Part shown: positions 1-11,641 of the stretch, in pieces
Numbering within the stretch: position 1 is the stretch's first letter
Layout of the letters: each line of letters opens with the position of its first letter
From: Glandiceps talaboti
Lineage: Eukaryota; Hemichordata; Enteropneusta; Spengelidae
Assembly: GCF_964340395.1 (NCBI RefSeq)
Contig: NC_135565.1
Span: forward strand, 13,142,742 to 13,206,741
Length of the DNA: 64,000 nt
Direction: 5' to 3'
Program-made: the position numbers and the translations under genes
Notes under the pieces: model-generated
Database searches by the model: none
Told to the model about the DNA's origin: nothing
Seen by the model: the letters and a program-made list of their open reading frames with translations, nothing else

Positions 1-198
1 CCCTAATCTGTTTACCGAGCGGCGCAGCCGCGAGAATAGAGGGGGACTGGTCCCGCTCTTCTGCCAGACTCGAGACTATCGTCCCTAATCTGTTTACCGA
101 GCGGCGCAGCCGCGAGAATAGAGGGGGACTGGTCCCGCTCTTCTCGCGGCTGCGCCGCTCGGTAAACAGATTAGGGACGATAGTCTCGAGTCTGGCAG
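1..198. repeat. GC-rich foldback: direct plus inverted repeat at window edge
   Basis: Bases 1-62 recur directly at 83-144 (period 82). Bases 61-117 and 142-198 are a perfect 57-bp inverted repeat around a 24-nt loop (118-141). The loop itself contains a small palindrome (GGGAC/GTCCC). The sequence is much richer in GC than its surroundings. This is seen directly; that it is one end of a foldback or MITE-type element running off the window is inference. Confidence 0.8.
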
Positions 199-2330
<2,132 letters not shown>

Positions 2331-2419
2331 GTACAAGGTAAACGATTGCTCCTGTGGTTTGAATGTTCAACAAAGTCTCCACACAGAGAGATAGAGCAAG
2401 AGAGAAGGAGACATACGGC

Positions 2420-2502
<83 letters not shown>

Positions 2503-2660
2503 CATACACTTATACAAATGTAAATTTACTTGGTAAACAACTGCTCCTGAGGTTTAATTTTGGTTCAAATCATGAGCAGAATATTCGGGGGCCCTTTCAG
2601 ACCATCACAATTGTCATGCCCCCCTCCCTTTGAACCTCAATTTTGTTCATGCCCCCCCCC
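2331..2660. repeat. Dispersed repeat duplicated around a (GA)n tract
   Basis: A motif beginning GGTAAACRAYTGCTCCTG occurs at about 2337 and again at about 2531, either side of a (GA)n microsatellite (2423-2501). The longer second copy, which runs into C-rich DNA (2533-2660), recurs at about 8307-8430 with shared blocks such as TCATGAGCA and CCCTTTCAGAC. I do not recognise the family. Confidence 0.6.
2423..2501. repeat. (GA)n microsatellite
   Basis: A pure GA run of about 79 bp embedded in a dispersed repeat. It generates spurious Ser-Leu ORFs on the minus strand. Confidence 0.97.
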
Positions 2661-2739
2661 CGTAAATTCTGACTCCAGCATAATTTCAAGTTTATTCCGA
2701 GCTCGGTATTACAGGCATTCGACTAGAGTCTTTATACCT

Positions 2740-3480
2740 CAAAGATATACAACAGTCCATTTCTGTACAAGGCATATCAGAAACCAAACATTTGCAGTGT
2801 GGAGTGTCACAAAACCCTGTGCTTGGTCCACTCTTACACGCGTATGCTGTCTATACACATCACCACTTGGAAAGCTAATCCGACATCAAAATCTCAATAT
2901 GCAACAACATGCAGACGACAACCAGATTTACCAATATATTTCCCCAATCACATACGTCAACTACAGTAACTAAGATGGAAACTGTTGCACATGATATTAA
3001 ACGACCCAAAATAAGCTAGTTTAATGATGGCAAAACCGAGGTCCTCCTTATCACGTCTCAGTTCAACAGGCTTCCTCGTCTCATGAACCACATCAACATG
3101 GGATCGTCTTCTGTGCAGTTAGTGGATTCAGCATGTACCATTTGTGTAACAATTGATGACCGTTATAACCTCAAGAAGCACATCTCGTTGACATGTAGAT
3201 CAGTTCTTTTTCACCCCCGAACAATAGGTCGCATCATTGACAGTGGAGGGGGCCCCTCCACTGTCTATGGTCGCATACGCCAGTATCTTACAAACGGAGT
3301 TTGTCAGAACCTTGGTCATGCACTTATATCATCGATACCTGACTACTGAATGGCCCTTCTGTATGGGCTGCCAGCTAAAAACATTGTCCCTCTTGAACAT
3401 GCCCAAAATACAGCAGCTAGGATTGTGTCAGGTACAAAGAAAACAGATGACGTCACATCGGTTCTTTCAATAACACAGTT
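2740..3480 (+). pseudogene. Degenerate non-LTR (CR1/jockey-type) retrotransposon reverse transcriptase fragment
   Basis: Reading across frames from about 2790 gives a recognisable reverse-transcriptase stretch: a CGVxQxPVLGPLL-like block, then YTSPLGKLI, then a YADD box changed to HADD near 2915. Further on come GVTIDD-, LKKHISLTCRS- and LDYCNxLLYGLP-like blocks, with an H(V)T-V-L motif at 3445-3470. These are characteristic of CR1/jockey-like LINE ORF2 C-terminal halves. Frames shift several times and stops occur, so it is dead. A 34-bp hairpin with an 8-bp target duplication (3235-3268) interrupts it. Clade assignment is inference; the RT identity is fairly sure. Confidence 0.8.
3227..3276. 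mobile_element. Micro-hairpin insert, CATAGAC family, inside LINE fragment
   Basis: GGTCGCAT at 3227-3234 is repeated exactly at 3269-3276. Between them lies a 34-bp near-perfect palindrome: CATTGACAGTGGAGGG, then its complement ending GTCTAT. Deleting the insert and one copy of the 8-mer restores an uninterrupted LINE reading frame, which shows it is an insertion and not ancestral sequence. Confidence 0.8.
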
Positions 3481-3547
3481 TAGTTAGAAATCACACTGGC
3501 GTCAAGTGCAGTTACATAATATACCAGTAGGTAGGGCCTACATGTAC

Positions 3548-3587
3548 ATGTAGTCTCAGGTCACTACATTGTGGTCTGAGATGTAGT
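3548..3587. mobile_element. Micro-hairpin insert, CTCAGACCACT family
   Basis: ATGTAGT (3548-3554) is repeated at 3581-3587. They flank a 26-bp hairpin (3555-3580) whose ends read CTCAGGTCAC and GTGGTCTGAG. Related ends occur at 15620-15651 and 24820-24830, and as lone ends near 3631 and 14485. Confidence 0.65.
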
Positions 3588-3599
3588 TTACACCACTAT

Positions 3600-5102
3600 G
3601 ACCTAAGAACTTGAACCAGGGCTGAGGAGAAGTGGTCTGAGGTTAAAGTTTTGCAGCTCTCATTCAGCAATCTCAAAACATTTCAGCCTACTTCCCGTAA
3701 TGAACACTTGTCAAGCATTTTTGTAGCTCCCATACTCAAAGACTACATATATGTTTATATACGACTCAAAATATAACACTGAAATTTACTTTGAACACGT
3801 TCAGTTTCAGTAGACCTATTAAAACCCAAAATATCCACTGTATAATTTAATATCGGTAATAGTTTACAGTCAAAAACTTTTAAATTTAGTTTTGACTAGG
3901 AGGTCCCCAAGTTTTGCAAGTTGACTCATGACCGCAATCATTGCTTTACTCGCTTGAGCTGCAAGCGCTAAATACCATAGACCACTGCTTGACATAATCA
4001 CGCCTAGATATTCATAAAAAGCGAACAACGTCGAGTTTATGACCACCAATAACCACTTTTCAATTTTCTTAAGAATTTCATCTCTTAGTAAATACAATAA
4101 TTTTAGTTTTGACATACATGTAATTTACTTTCAAAAGACAATGTTAGAAACCCCTGCCCCATTGATTCCTGTGGGAACATGCCTTTCGTGAAGAAAAAAT
4201 GGTTACATAACATGTCTACAAGAATTGTTGGAGAATGTCTACGTAGAATGCCACACTGATCCCATATCCACACCTTGAGTTTTATTTTTATTGTTCTTCA
4301 ATGATCTCCTTCAAAGTAATAGTCTGGATGCCAATATGGTTTCTAACTAAACCACGTCTAGCCAAAAGCCCCTCAAATAGCACAAAAAGTTGTTCACCCA
4401 ATCAGTGAAACCTAAATGTTTTGGTGATGTAAACAGTATATAAGTAGCATCATGGGCTGACAAATATACCACATTTGAACATTACTGTCCCAATAAACAC
4501 TAACTTTATGAGGGACTGTGTTATTGGTTAGAGTTTTGTGATTTATTAACAAAGACATGATGTTAATGACTGTGTGGGTGGCTGTAAATGAATTTTAAAT
4601 TGCATCTCATGCATTTCAAGACTTCTAGAGTAACGACTCTGACTATACTTTGAGTGGAGGTATAAATGGTAATGATACAGTATAGGAACTAGACTATCAA
4701 AGTAATTACCTTGTCCAAAAGACTACAGTCGGATATTAATCTCACCATTAATGCCTGAATTTATGTCTATCAAGGTGGATCTGATAAGATCATGGAAATC
4801 GAGAAACTTTCATCACTTTGGACTTGAGCATTGAATACATTTGTGAAGTACTCAGACCATGATTCATGTTTTTTTTAGAGATTAATTCCACTAGATCGTC
4901 CACTAAATCGTCCACGAAAACAAATACATTCTATCATTCCACCATGTCACTCAACAACGCGCATCGAATTATATCACTTGAATTTCCGTTATTTAGTCGT
5001 CTGAAGATCGTAACGGCCTCCGTACCATAACTTGTGTACTTTGTGTAAATACAGCTCTACTTCTCAGTATTGAGCACTTTTCCTTCAGTTTATGACTTAC
5101 CT

Positions 5103-5104
<2 letters not shown>
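3600..5104. other. Non-coding, one dispersed repeat
   Basis: No exon recognised. The segment from about 4318 to 4695 shares its two ends with 11507-11641: GATGCCAA and TCTAACTAAACCA at the left, GTGGAGGTRTAAATGG and GGAACTAGAC at the right. The two are therefore long and internally deleted copies of one dispersed element of unknown class. Confidence 0.5.

Positions 5105-5157
<53 letters not shown>
5105..5157. repeat. (TA)n microsatellite
   Basis: An uninterrupted TA run of about 53 bp. Confidence 0.97.
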
Positions 5158-5159
<2 letters not shown>

Positions 5160-5373
5160 CCATTGCTCGGTTGACGGCAACGCGGTCAAAGATATCGGGT
5201 TCTTTGCACAATACACGTGTATATAGAAATGATGTCCCTTAAATTTCCCCTCTTTTCATTCTTGCTCTTTTCAACTACAATATAGATTTTGATAATTTCC
5301 ATAGGTCTCACGAGATATACTCTTCAAGGAAAAACAAGTTCGTGTCGGAGTTTGACACGAGAATAGTCTGTGC

Positions 5374-5407
5374 TTGGAGTAATTATACTGTCAGTATAAT
5401 TTCTCAA
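5374..5407. repeat. Micro-hairpin, TTGGAG family (imperfect)
   Basis: TTGGAGTAATTATACTG is followed after one base by a near-complementary arm ending CTCAA. The sequence resembles the inserts at 8175-8201 and 20983-21010. No clear target duplication is visible here. Confidence 0.5.
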
Positions 5408-5550
5408 AGGTATGTGTTATCGTGGAAGTTTAAACATTATTTATACTTTAATGGTGTTATAGATTTTGACCCAAGCTATGCATGCCACGGTCACAAGCTA
5501 TATTGCGTCAGATCGATTTGCCAAACAAGTTTGCCAGAATTAACGCATCC

Positions 5551-5598
5551 CATCAAACCATGGACCCTCCACAAAGGTGGAGTGTCTATGGTCAAACA
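5551..5598. mobile_element. Micro-hairpin insert, CATAGAC family
   Basis: A 32-bp hairpin (5559-5590) with arms CATGGACCCTCCAC and GTGGAGTGTCTATG, flanked by imperfect copies of a TCAAAC-containing target (5551-5558 and 5591-5598). Same family as the inserts at 3235, 7727 and 11534. Confidence 0.6.
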
Positions 5599-5857
5599 AA
5601 TGACAGGTCGCAGAAACTATGGTCATGGAAGTATGAACGTCGTTTATACTTGTACGCCGTGACATACAATGAGCGCAGTGCCATGATTGACCGGATTATT
5701 CAGTGTCGACAATCCCAGTTAATATAATCCCAAAGGCAAACTTGTTTTATTTACGACCTTGCCAAGCAACACAGGGTGGTGGCGAGGCGAAGTTGTAATG
5801 TACTGTCGCTTTGATATTCACGATTTTGGAAAGGAAATAGATAACATCGGGTTAGAT

Positions 5858-6752
5858 CTTGAGAGTAAATAAGAAGAAAAGAAGAGTTAATTTGAAATCA
5901 GTGATAAACGAGTTGTCTATTTTTAAGAAACTAAATATAAGGAAAGCTATGGGTCCTGATAACATATGTGGTAGGTTACTGAATGTCTATGCATCGCAGT
6001 TAGCTAGTGTTTCCAGTAGATTGTTCAATTGGTCGTACAATGATCATACGATATCAACCATTTGGAAAACATCTACCATCTGTCCGGTCCCTAAAAACTT
6101 CCAAGGCATCGTCCTGTAGCACTGACTTCCATTGTGATGAAATGCTTCGAGCGTATTTTACTTTGTCAAAACCCACAAAAACATTCACACCTTGACCCAT
6201 ACCAATTTACATATTAAAGTAATAGAGGTACTGATAATGCAACTCTCACATTACTTCACGATGCGTATACACATCTTGAAAAACCAAGTTCATTTGTAAG
6301 ACTATTGGTTATTGATTTTTCATCAGTCGTTAACAGAAGTCAACCAAACATGATGGCTCATAAACTTAGTTATTTAAACGTTAACCCCAAACTCATCCTC
6401 TGGATAATGGATTTTCTTGTCAACCTTTCCCAGTTTGTTCGCTACCAAAAATTAAGTTCAGCCTTCCATTCAACATTTAGGGGTGCCTCACAGAGCACGA
6501 TACTCTCACACAAACTATTTACACTTTACACAAATGACTGCTCATCAGGTACCGATACAAATCCACTTATCAAATATTCTGATAACTCTGCATTAGTTGA
6601 CCTGTCAAATTCTGACCGTACTTATTTCGATGAAGTTGATAGGTTTGTTACTTGGTGTAAAGAAAACTACTTGGACGAAAGGTCGACTTTAGGAAGAACC
6701 CTAAAGTAGTGCCCGACCTTTTTATTGACAATGTTAAAGTTGAACAGGTGAC

Positions 6753-6848
<96 letters not shown>

Positions 6849-7290
6849 AACAGTCTTGGATAATAAATCAAATGTTAAGGCCAACACAGATTTCATTAAC
6901 AAGAAATGTCAATCTAGAGTTTACTGTCTACAACATTTGAGGGGCCTAAAATTTTGTAAATGCCAAGGTATTACAGACATTCTATCGGAGTTTTGAGTCG
7001 GTTTAACATTTTCTTTTTTGTGCTGGTTTGGTAGTCTAGGGACTAGCTACAAGAGTGTCTTGAACAAAATTGTAAATGTGTTTAGTAAAGTATTGAGTGA
7101 AAAGTAGACTAATTTGAATGAAATGTTTACATCTCGTGTACAAAACAAAGCTGGGAAAATGGTAAATGACAAAGGCCACATTATGTCCCAACACTTTGAA
7201 CTCCTGCCATCAGGGAGACGATTTCGTGTCCCTAAATTCAGAACAGTCAGAACCAAATCAAGTTTTGTGCCCACTTCAACTAAATTTTAA
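5858..7290 (+). pseudogene. Degenerate non-LTR retrotransposon ORF2 (RT to 3' end)
   Basis: Starting at about 5900 there are RT blocks: KAMGPDNICGRLL (finger motif), WKTSTICPVPK, then after a frameshift PVALTSIV and DPYQF-like residues. LLVIDFSSVVN follows at about 6305, RGASQSTILSHKLFTLYTND at about 6480, and the YADD box decayed to YSDN near 6580. The frame continues past a (TA)n expansion (6756-6846) into GTVLDNKSNVKANTDFINKK. The typical LINE C-terminus (LLPSGRRFRVP and SFVPTS-like) is read near 7200-7280. Stops and shifts make it non-functional. A jockey/CR1/L2-like group is likely but not proven. Confidence 0.85.
6756..6846. repeat. (TA)n microsatellite inside LINE relic
   Basis: A TA run of about 90 bp, expanded exactly where the LINE coding sequence would read ...TKY|IGTVLDN. 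It arose or expanded after the LINE inserted. Confidence 0.95.
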
Positions 7291-7718
7291 ACCAAACTAA
7301 ATAATTCTATTTCAAAGACATCTGCTCTGCATTCCAGATTGGAAGAACCGCGTTTTTTTATTGTCTTTTTTAAGTTGATGACCATTTCTGGCAAGACTTC
7401 ACTCACAATTTTCTCGATTTTACTGATTTTTCTTCTTTATTAAAAAGGTTTAGGGTCGGCACCGGATTTCTAGAATGGAAGCGTTTGGGGAGTTATGTGT
7501 GATTTATTTGTTGAGAAAGGTTCAAAGACAATAAATATCGCCATAAGGTGGCACTTGCCGTTCCAGTGAGGAACGACTAGTGCCACCACGGTAGTACTCG
7601 ACAATTCGATGGACCACGGCCAAGTCCGCCATTCACAATTTTCAAATCACTTGAAATAAAGCAATCTGGCAAAACTCGCCCATGTGCATTTACAATCTTG
7701 TCGCAACTAATTCTAGTA

Positions 7719-7757
7719 GGTAAAACCATAGACCCTCCACCCTGTCTATGGTAAAAC
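7719..7757. mobile_element. Micro-hairpin insert, CATAGAC family (23 bp)
   Basis: GGTAAAAC at 7719-7726 is exactly repeated at 7750-7757. The 23-bp insert starts CATAGACCCTCCAC and ends CTGTCTAT. It has the same ends as the other family members but a contracted, partly non-palindromic core. Confidence 0.7.
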
Positions 7758-8174
7758 CTAGTCGCATTCATAACTTTCATCGAGGGTAAGGTAATTTTAG
7801 TCATCAACTTCTATAAAGTCCAAAATGAAACGATAAAACATGTACATTTTGGAAATTATCCCATGTATAATGCCAGATTATAAAGTGACAAAGAGTGGTT
7901 CATCTGAGTGGATAGCTTAACCTCTTGACGATTTATAAACAATGGGAAATAGGCAGCAATCTTGATGTTCATTTTAACCTATTTTCCCGGAGAATATTTT
8001 CAGAACTGGTATCCAAATTACCAAGATCACGTTTTTCATATTTACTGATATGCCGCTTTAGTTATGGCCGGTTTTGTGGGATGTTTTGCGTGCACAATGT
8101 AAACCACAGACAAGGCATGTAAACTTCTACTTGCCGCACAACCCGTCTATTTCAGGCTTGGCCTCTTACCACTC

Positions 8175-8201
8175 TTGGAGGAATTGTACTGACTCCTCCA
8201 A
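8175..8201. repeat. Micro-hairpin, TTGGAG family (27 bp)
   Basis: A hairpin from TTGGAGGAATT to TCCTCCAA, related to the duplication-flanked insert at 20983. The flanks share only ACCAC, so a target duplication is not certain. Confidence 0.5.
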
Positions 8202-8299
8202 GACCACGTCTGACACAGTGGCCTGAAACCCATAGTCTATCGCGAGTATATTGTCTACCCTTCAAGAGACACACATTCTCTGCCAGTCACCCTTTTAAA

Positions 8300-10195
8300 A
8301 ATACGCTTGTTAAACGTCTGCTCCTGGAGTTAAATTTGGTTCAACTCATGAGCAAAATATTTGTACGTGACTCCGGGCCCCTTTCAGACAATCCGAATTT
8401 TCACGCACGTCCCAATTCGTTTTTTTCCCGTGACAACAATTTTTCTCCTGAGCCTCCCCCTACCCTAATCTAGTTCCTGACGACCGTATTCCAATTTTAC
8501 ACTACATCTTTACATATTACGTATAGTCAATGTCATTACTCTCGTTGCCGATGTGTTGGCAATTATATACATGTATATATATAATATCCATAATCACAAC
8601 ATATTTCCTGCTCAAAGAAGAACTGTTTCAGCTTATTCCATTTCGATATAAACAGACAGAGAGTCCAGGGATAAAATACCCATGTACTACTCCTTATATT
8701 ACTGGCTAGGTAATGTCAACCGTAAAATAATCCAAGCACCAGCGTCCCTAAAATCCGTGAAACAGTGTCGATATTACAGTATTTTGCTGACACTTATTAC
8801 TTTCTGTAACTGGTCTATATTTGTGATATCATGGTAAATATGCTTGGAATTTATGGCCTAACAAACCAGACATTACGTAGATTTGAATATTGAAGAAAAT
8901 CAAAAACAAAAACAAGGCCATGGCCATGGCCGGTCAGGTACTGATATTAGTACTTTAGACATCAGTGGGGGTCACACTTGGTCATTGAAACTATATTGAC
9001 CGACCAAAATTCTAAACATCACGGATAAATAATTTCATATCGAAATGTATGTACGGAGATTCAGGTTTTTAGACCACGTGGCTTTGACATGACATCATCA
9101 GCTAAATTTGCAATACGAAAGTAACGTAAAACATGGATGTATCTAGTAGGGAGCAAAGTCCGCATGTCTGTATGGATGTTTGAAGATTTACTATCGGTAT
9201 ATGGGAGGCATAGAGGGAAATATTTGAATAGCGTTATTTAACGTTACATAATTCATAACTGACTACTAAACTACCGTCAAGAGGATTGTTTTTGCTTCCA
9301 TTTATCTGTATTAATTTTTTTTAAAGGCAGTGATGGTGACTGCCAATGCCGGTAGTGAAAATATGGCCCGCACATTCTGAAGATTTTTGTATCATACAAG
9401 TTCAATGTTGTAGCTGAGAATGTGATTTATATTTATAACTCAGTAGAATGGGTACCGGTACTGATGCGAGGGATGTGAACCAACCTTTGTGTTGCGTGCT
9501 TTTTAATATCACCGTGTGTGTGTGTGTGTGTTGTTTGTTTGTTTGTTTGTAATGTAGATTCGTCGTTGATATACTGCTACTAGATCAGACCGTGGGTTAT
9601 ACTTCCATGATCAGAACATGACCAGACACAACTCTCCACGGCACCATTTTGGTTTTACAACTTTGATTACTTTGTTTTGAATAGCTTTTGTCAAGTTCTT
9701 GACTTTCCTGATATGACAATAAAGCAAGGGCGGTGAAATATTATTATAGTAGTCCTTCAAAAAACAAGACAATTTTGAAACTTTTAGTGGAAAATGTTAG
9801 TGAAGACACAGTTTACCCGCATAAATTAACTAACAAAAGACAAAAGAAATGTACACATGGTTCATTTTCTAGGTGTCGACCTCATGAATATGCACCAAGA
9901 TTTAGAACCGAGTCAGCTTTAAATGCGTTCACACCTCCAAATCTGGTCTGGACAATATTGTCTGGGCTTAGTCACCCTTTTATGCGGACTACAGAGCGGC
10001 CCTGGTGCGGACTATTTCTGCCACCTATTAATGCCTGAAAGTCAAGTGGCATATGCTGAGGTTGTGTACAACCAGCAACCCATAACATTTTAGCAATCTA
10101 CAGTTCTACCTCAGTATGGCTATTAGCCATGCTAGGTAGTTACTATAATGATTAATATAATGGTTGTCTTGGTAAAAGTTGTCGACCCCCCCCCC
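8300..10195. other. Non-coding, no gene recognised
   Basis: Contains a copy (about 8307-8430) of the repeat seen at 2533, and short GT and GTTT runs (9510-9550). The 101-codon ORF at 9733-10038 (+) has no recognisable domain and no splice context. Confidence 0.55.
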
Positions 10196-10241
10196 AAAAA
10201 AAAAAAAGAAGAAAAAAAAAAGAAAAAAAGAAAAAAAAAGA
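10196..10241. repeat. A-rich tract preceded by C run
   Basis: Nine C followed by about 45 bases of almost pure A with scattered G. It could be the tail of a retroposed sequence, but no body was recognised. Confidence 0.8.
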
Positions 10242-10582
10242 TCAACAAAACATTCTATGATATTGAAAGCGCTCCTGGCATGTAATTCCATAGAACAGTT
10301 TCCTGTAGGGAATGGCAGCGATTTCATTCAAACTCAAAGACAGAGATGTTGCTAACCAACGTGAACAGCCATAAAAAATTGTATGTGAATGAGTATGACT
10401 CTGAGATCCCGCTAACGGTTTCATTGTTGTCGGTCTAACCAGAGACACTGGAGAACTTCACTGTCTATGATCTAATCGTATTGCTCAGTGTGAAAACCGT
10501 GCAAAGCGTTACTATTTTGGCGTTGTATTTTCGCACATTTTTGGTTCACAAGGGTCCAATAATTTAAGCTTGAGTTAGGAAA

Positions 10583-10940
10583 TAGGCCTATTAAAAAAAT
10601 TGTGTTGTTCCGATTAGGCAAAATAAATAAATAGGTGGGGTAGGTAGATTTATTTTTATTCATGTGCGAGTGTCTAATTCTGGTTTTCCATTTTTTCCAA
10701 ATGATCTCTGTGTTATTGGCTTCTTTCCATTAGATGTACAACCATTACAGATTGGAGGAACAGTTTTATATTGTCTTTTTAAGTTGATGTCAGTTTCTGC
10801 ATCCACTATGTCTCGTGAGACTTCACAATTGTTGCGATTTTGTTAGTTTTTCAAGAACACGTAAAAAAAAAGTTAAGGGTCGGCAGTGAAAAACTAGGTG
10901 GGTCGGGTAACAGAAACCAAACAGTTATTTTTTAGGCCTA
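10583..10940. mobile_element. Putative MITE with TAGGCCTA terminal inverted repeats
   Basis: The left end reads TAGGCCTATTAAAAAAATTG. The reverse complement of the right end reads TAGGCCTAAAAAATAACTG, followed in both by TT-rich GTT/CTG blocks. Total length is about 358 bp and there is no coding capacity. Internal sequence recurs in part at 7340-7460. A target duplication is not clear. Confidence 0.5.
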
Positions 10941-11506
10941 AGGCATAACGTAGCATATAAATCTACCCAACCTGCGCGAGCAAGATCTGCATCGGTCAAT
11001 GTAATATTTACATGGTCTATTACAATTTGGTAAAGTGTACCATTGTATATGCTTGTGCGAGACGTAAAAAACATCATGCCGTCTAATTGTACGAAACGAT
11101 TTAGTCACTATGGTTTTGAAGTCAGTGAGATAATGTTTGTGAAGTACCCGGTATCGTGATGTTATCGCTTGTATAGAAAAACCATCACTGAGGCAAAATC
11201 TCACTTTTATCATCATTCATTTTTTAAAGTCTTCAATCATGCCAATTAAAAATATGGATACTGCAGTCATTTATGTGACTTTTTTTCCAAAAATGTTTAT
11301 CGTGCATCTCGATTATATTTTTTTTCGTCTTCGTAACATCTTTTTTTTTATTGTGCCAAAAGTAATAGCTACCACATATAGAACAGTGGAAAAATACCGA
11401 ATGAGACTCAGAAATGTAAAATCATTTACTTCAATGTCCAAATCAAATGCGGACATCAGAAAATGATGCATGCACGTTGTGATGGACTCGTGATTAGCTC
11501 TAGTCC

Positions 11507-11641
11507 AGATGCCAATTGGTATCTAACTAAACCATAGACAATAGAGAGGGTCCTCTCTATTTTCTATGACTAAACCAAGTTTAGTGAGTGGAGGTGTAAA
11601 TGGTAACGATACTGTTTAGGAACACGGTGATAGGAACTAGA
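11507..11641. repeat. Short copy of dispersed repeat (see 4318-4695)
   Basis: Shares both ends with the longer copy near 4318-4695 and lacks its middle, so it is an internally deleted derivative. It carries its own 35-bp micro-hairpin insert at 11534-11568. Confidence 0.5.
11526..11576. mobile_element. Micro-hairpin insert, CATAGAC family (35 bp)
   Basis: ACTAAACC at 11526-11533 is exactly repeated at 11569-11576 around a 35-bp palindrome (ATAGACAATAGAGAGG, then TCCTCTCTAT and TTCTATG). The related copy near 4345 carries the empty target: CTAACTAAACCA runs on with no hairpin. This supports insertion. Confidence 0.8.

Larger units (their letters stand above)
7300..8300. other. Non-coding, repeat scraps
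   Basis: Besides the inserts at 7727 and 8175, the stretch 7340-7460 resembles 10745-10900 (TTGTCTTTTTTAAGTTGATG and AGGGTCGGCA blocks), so it is a partial copy of the putative element at 10583. No gene seen. Confidence 0.5.

Noticed and set aside
9733-10038. 101-codon plus-strand ORF
   Set aside because: No domain, no repeat relationship, no splice context; likely chance.
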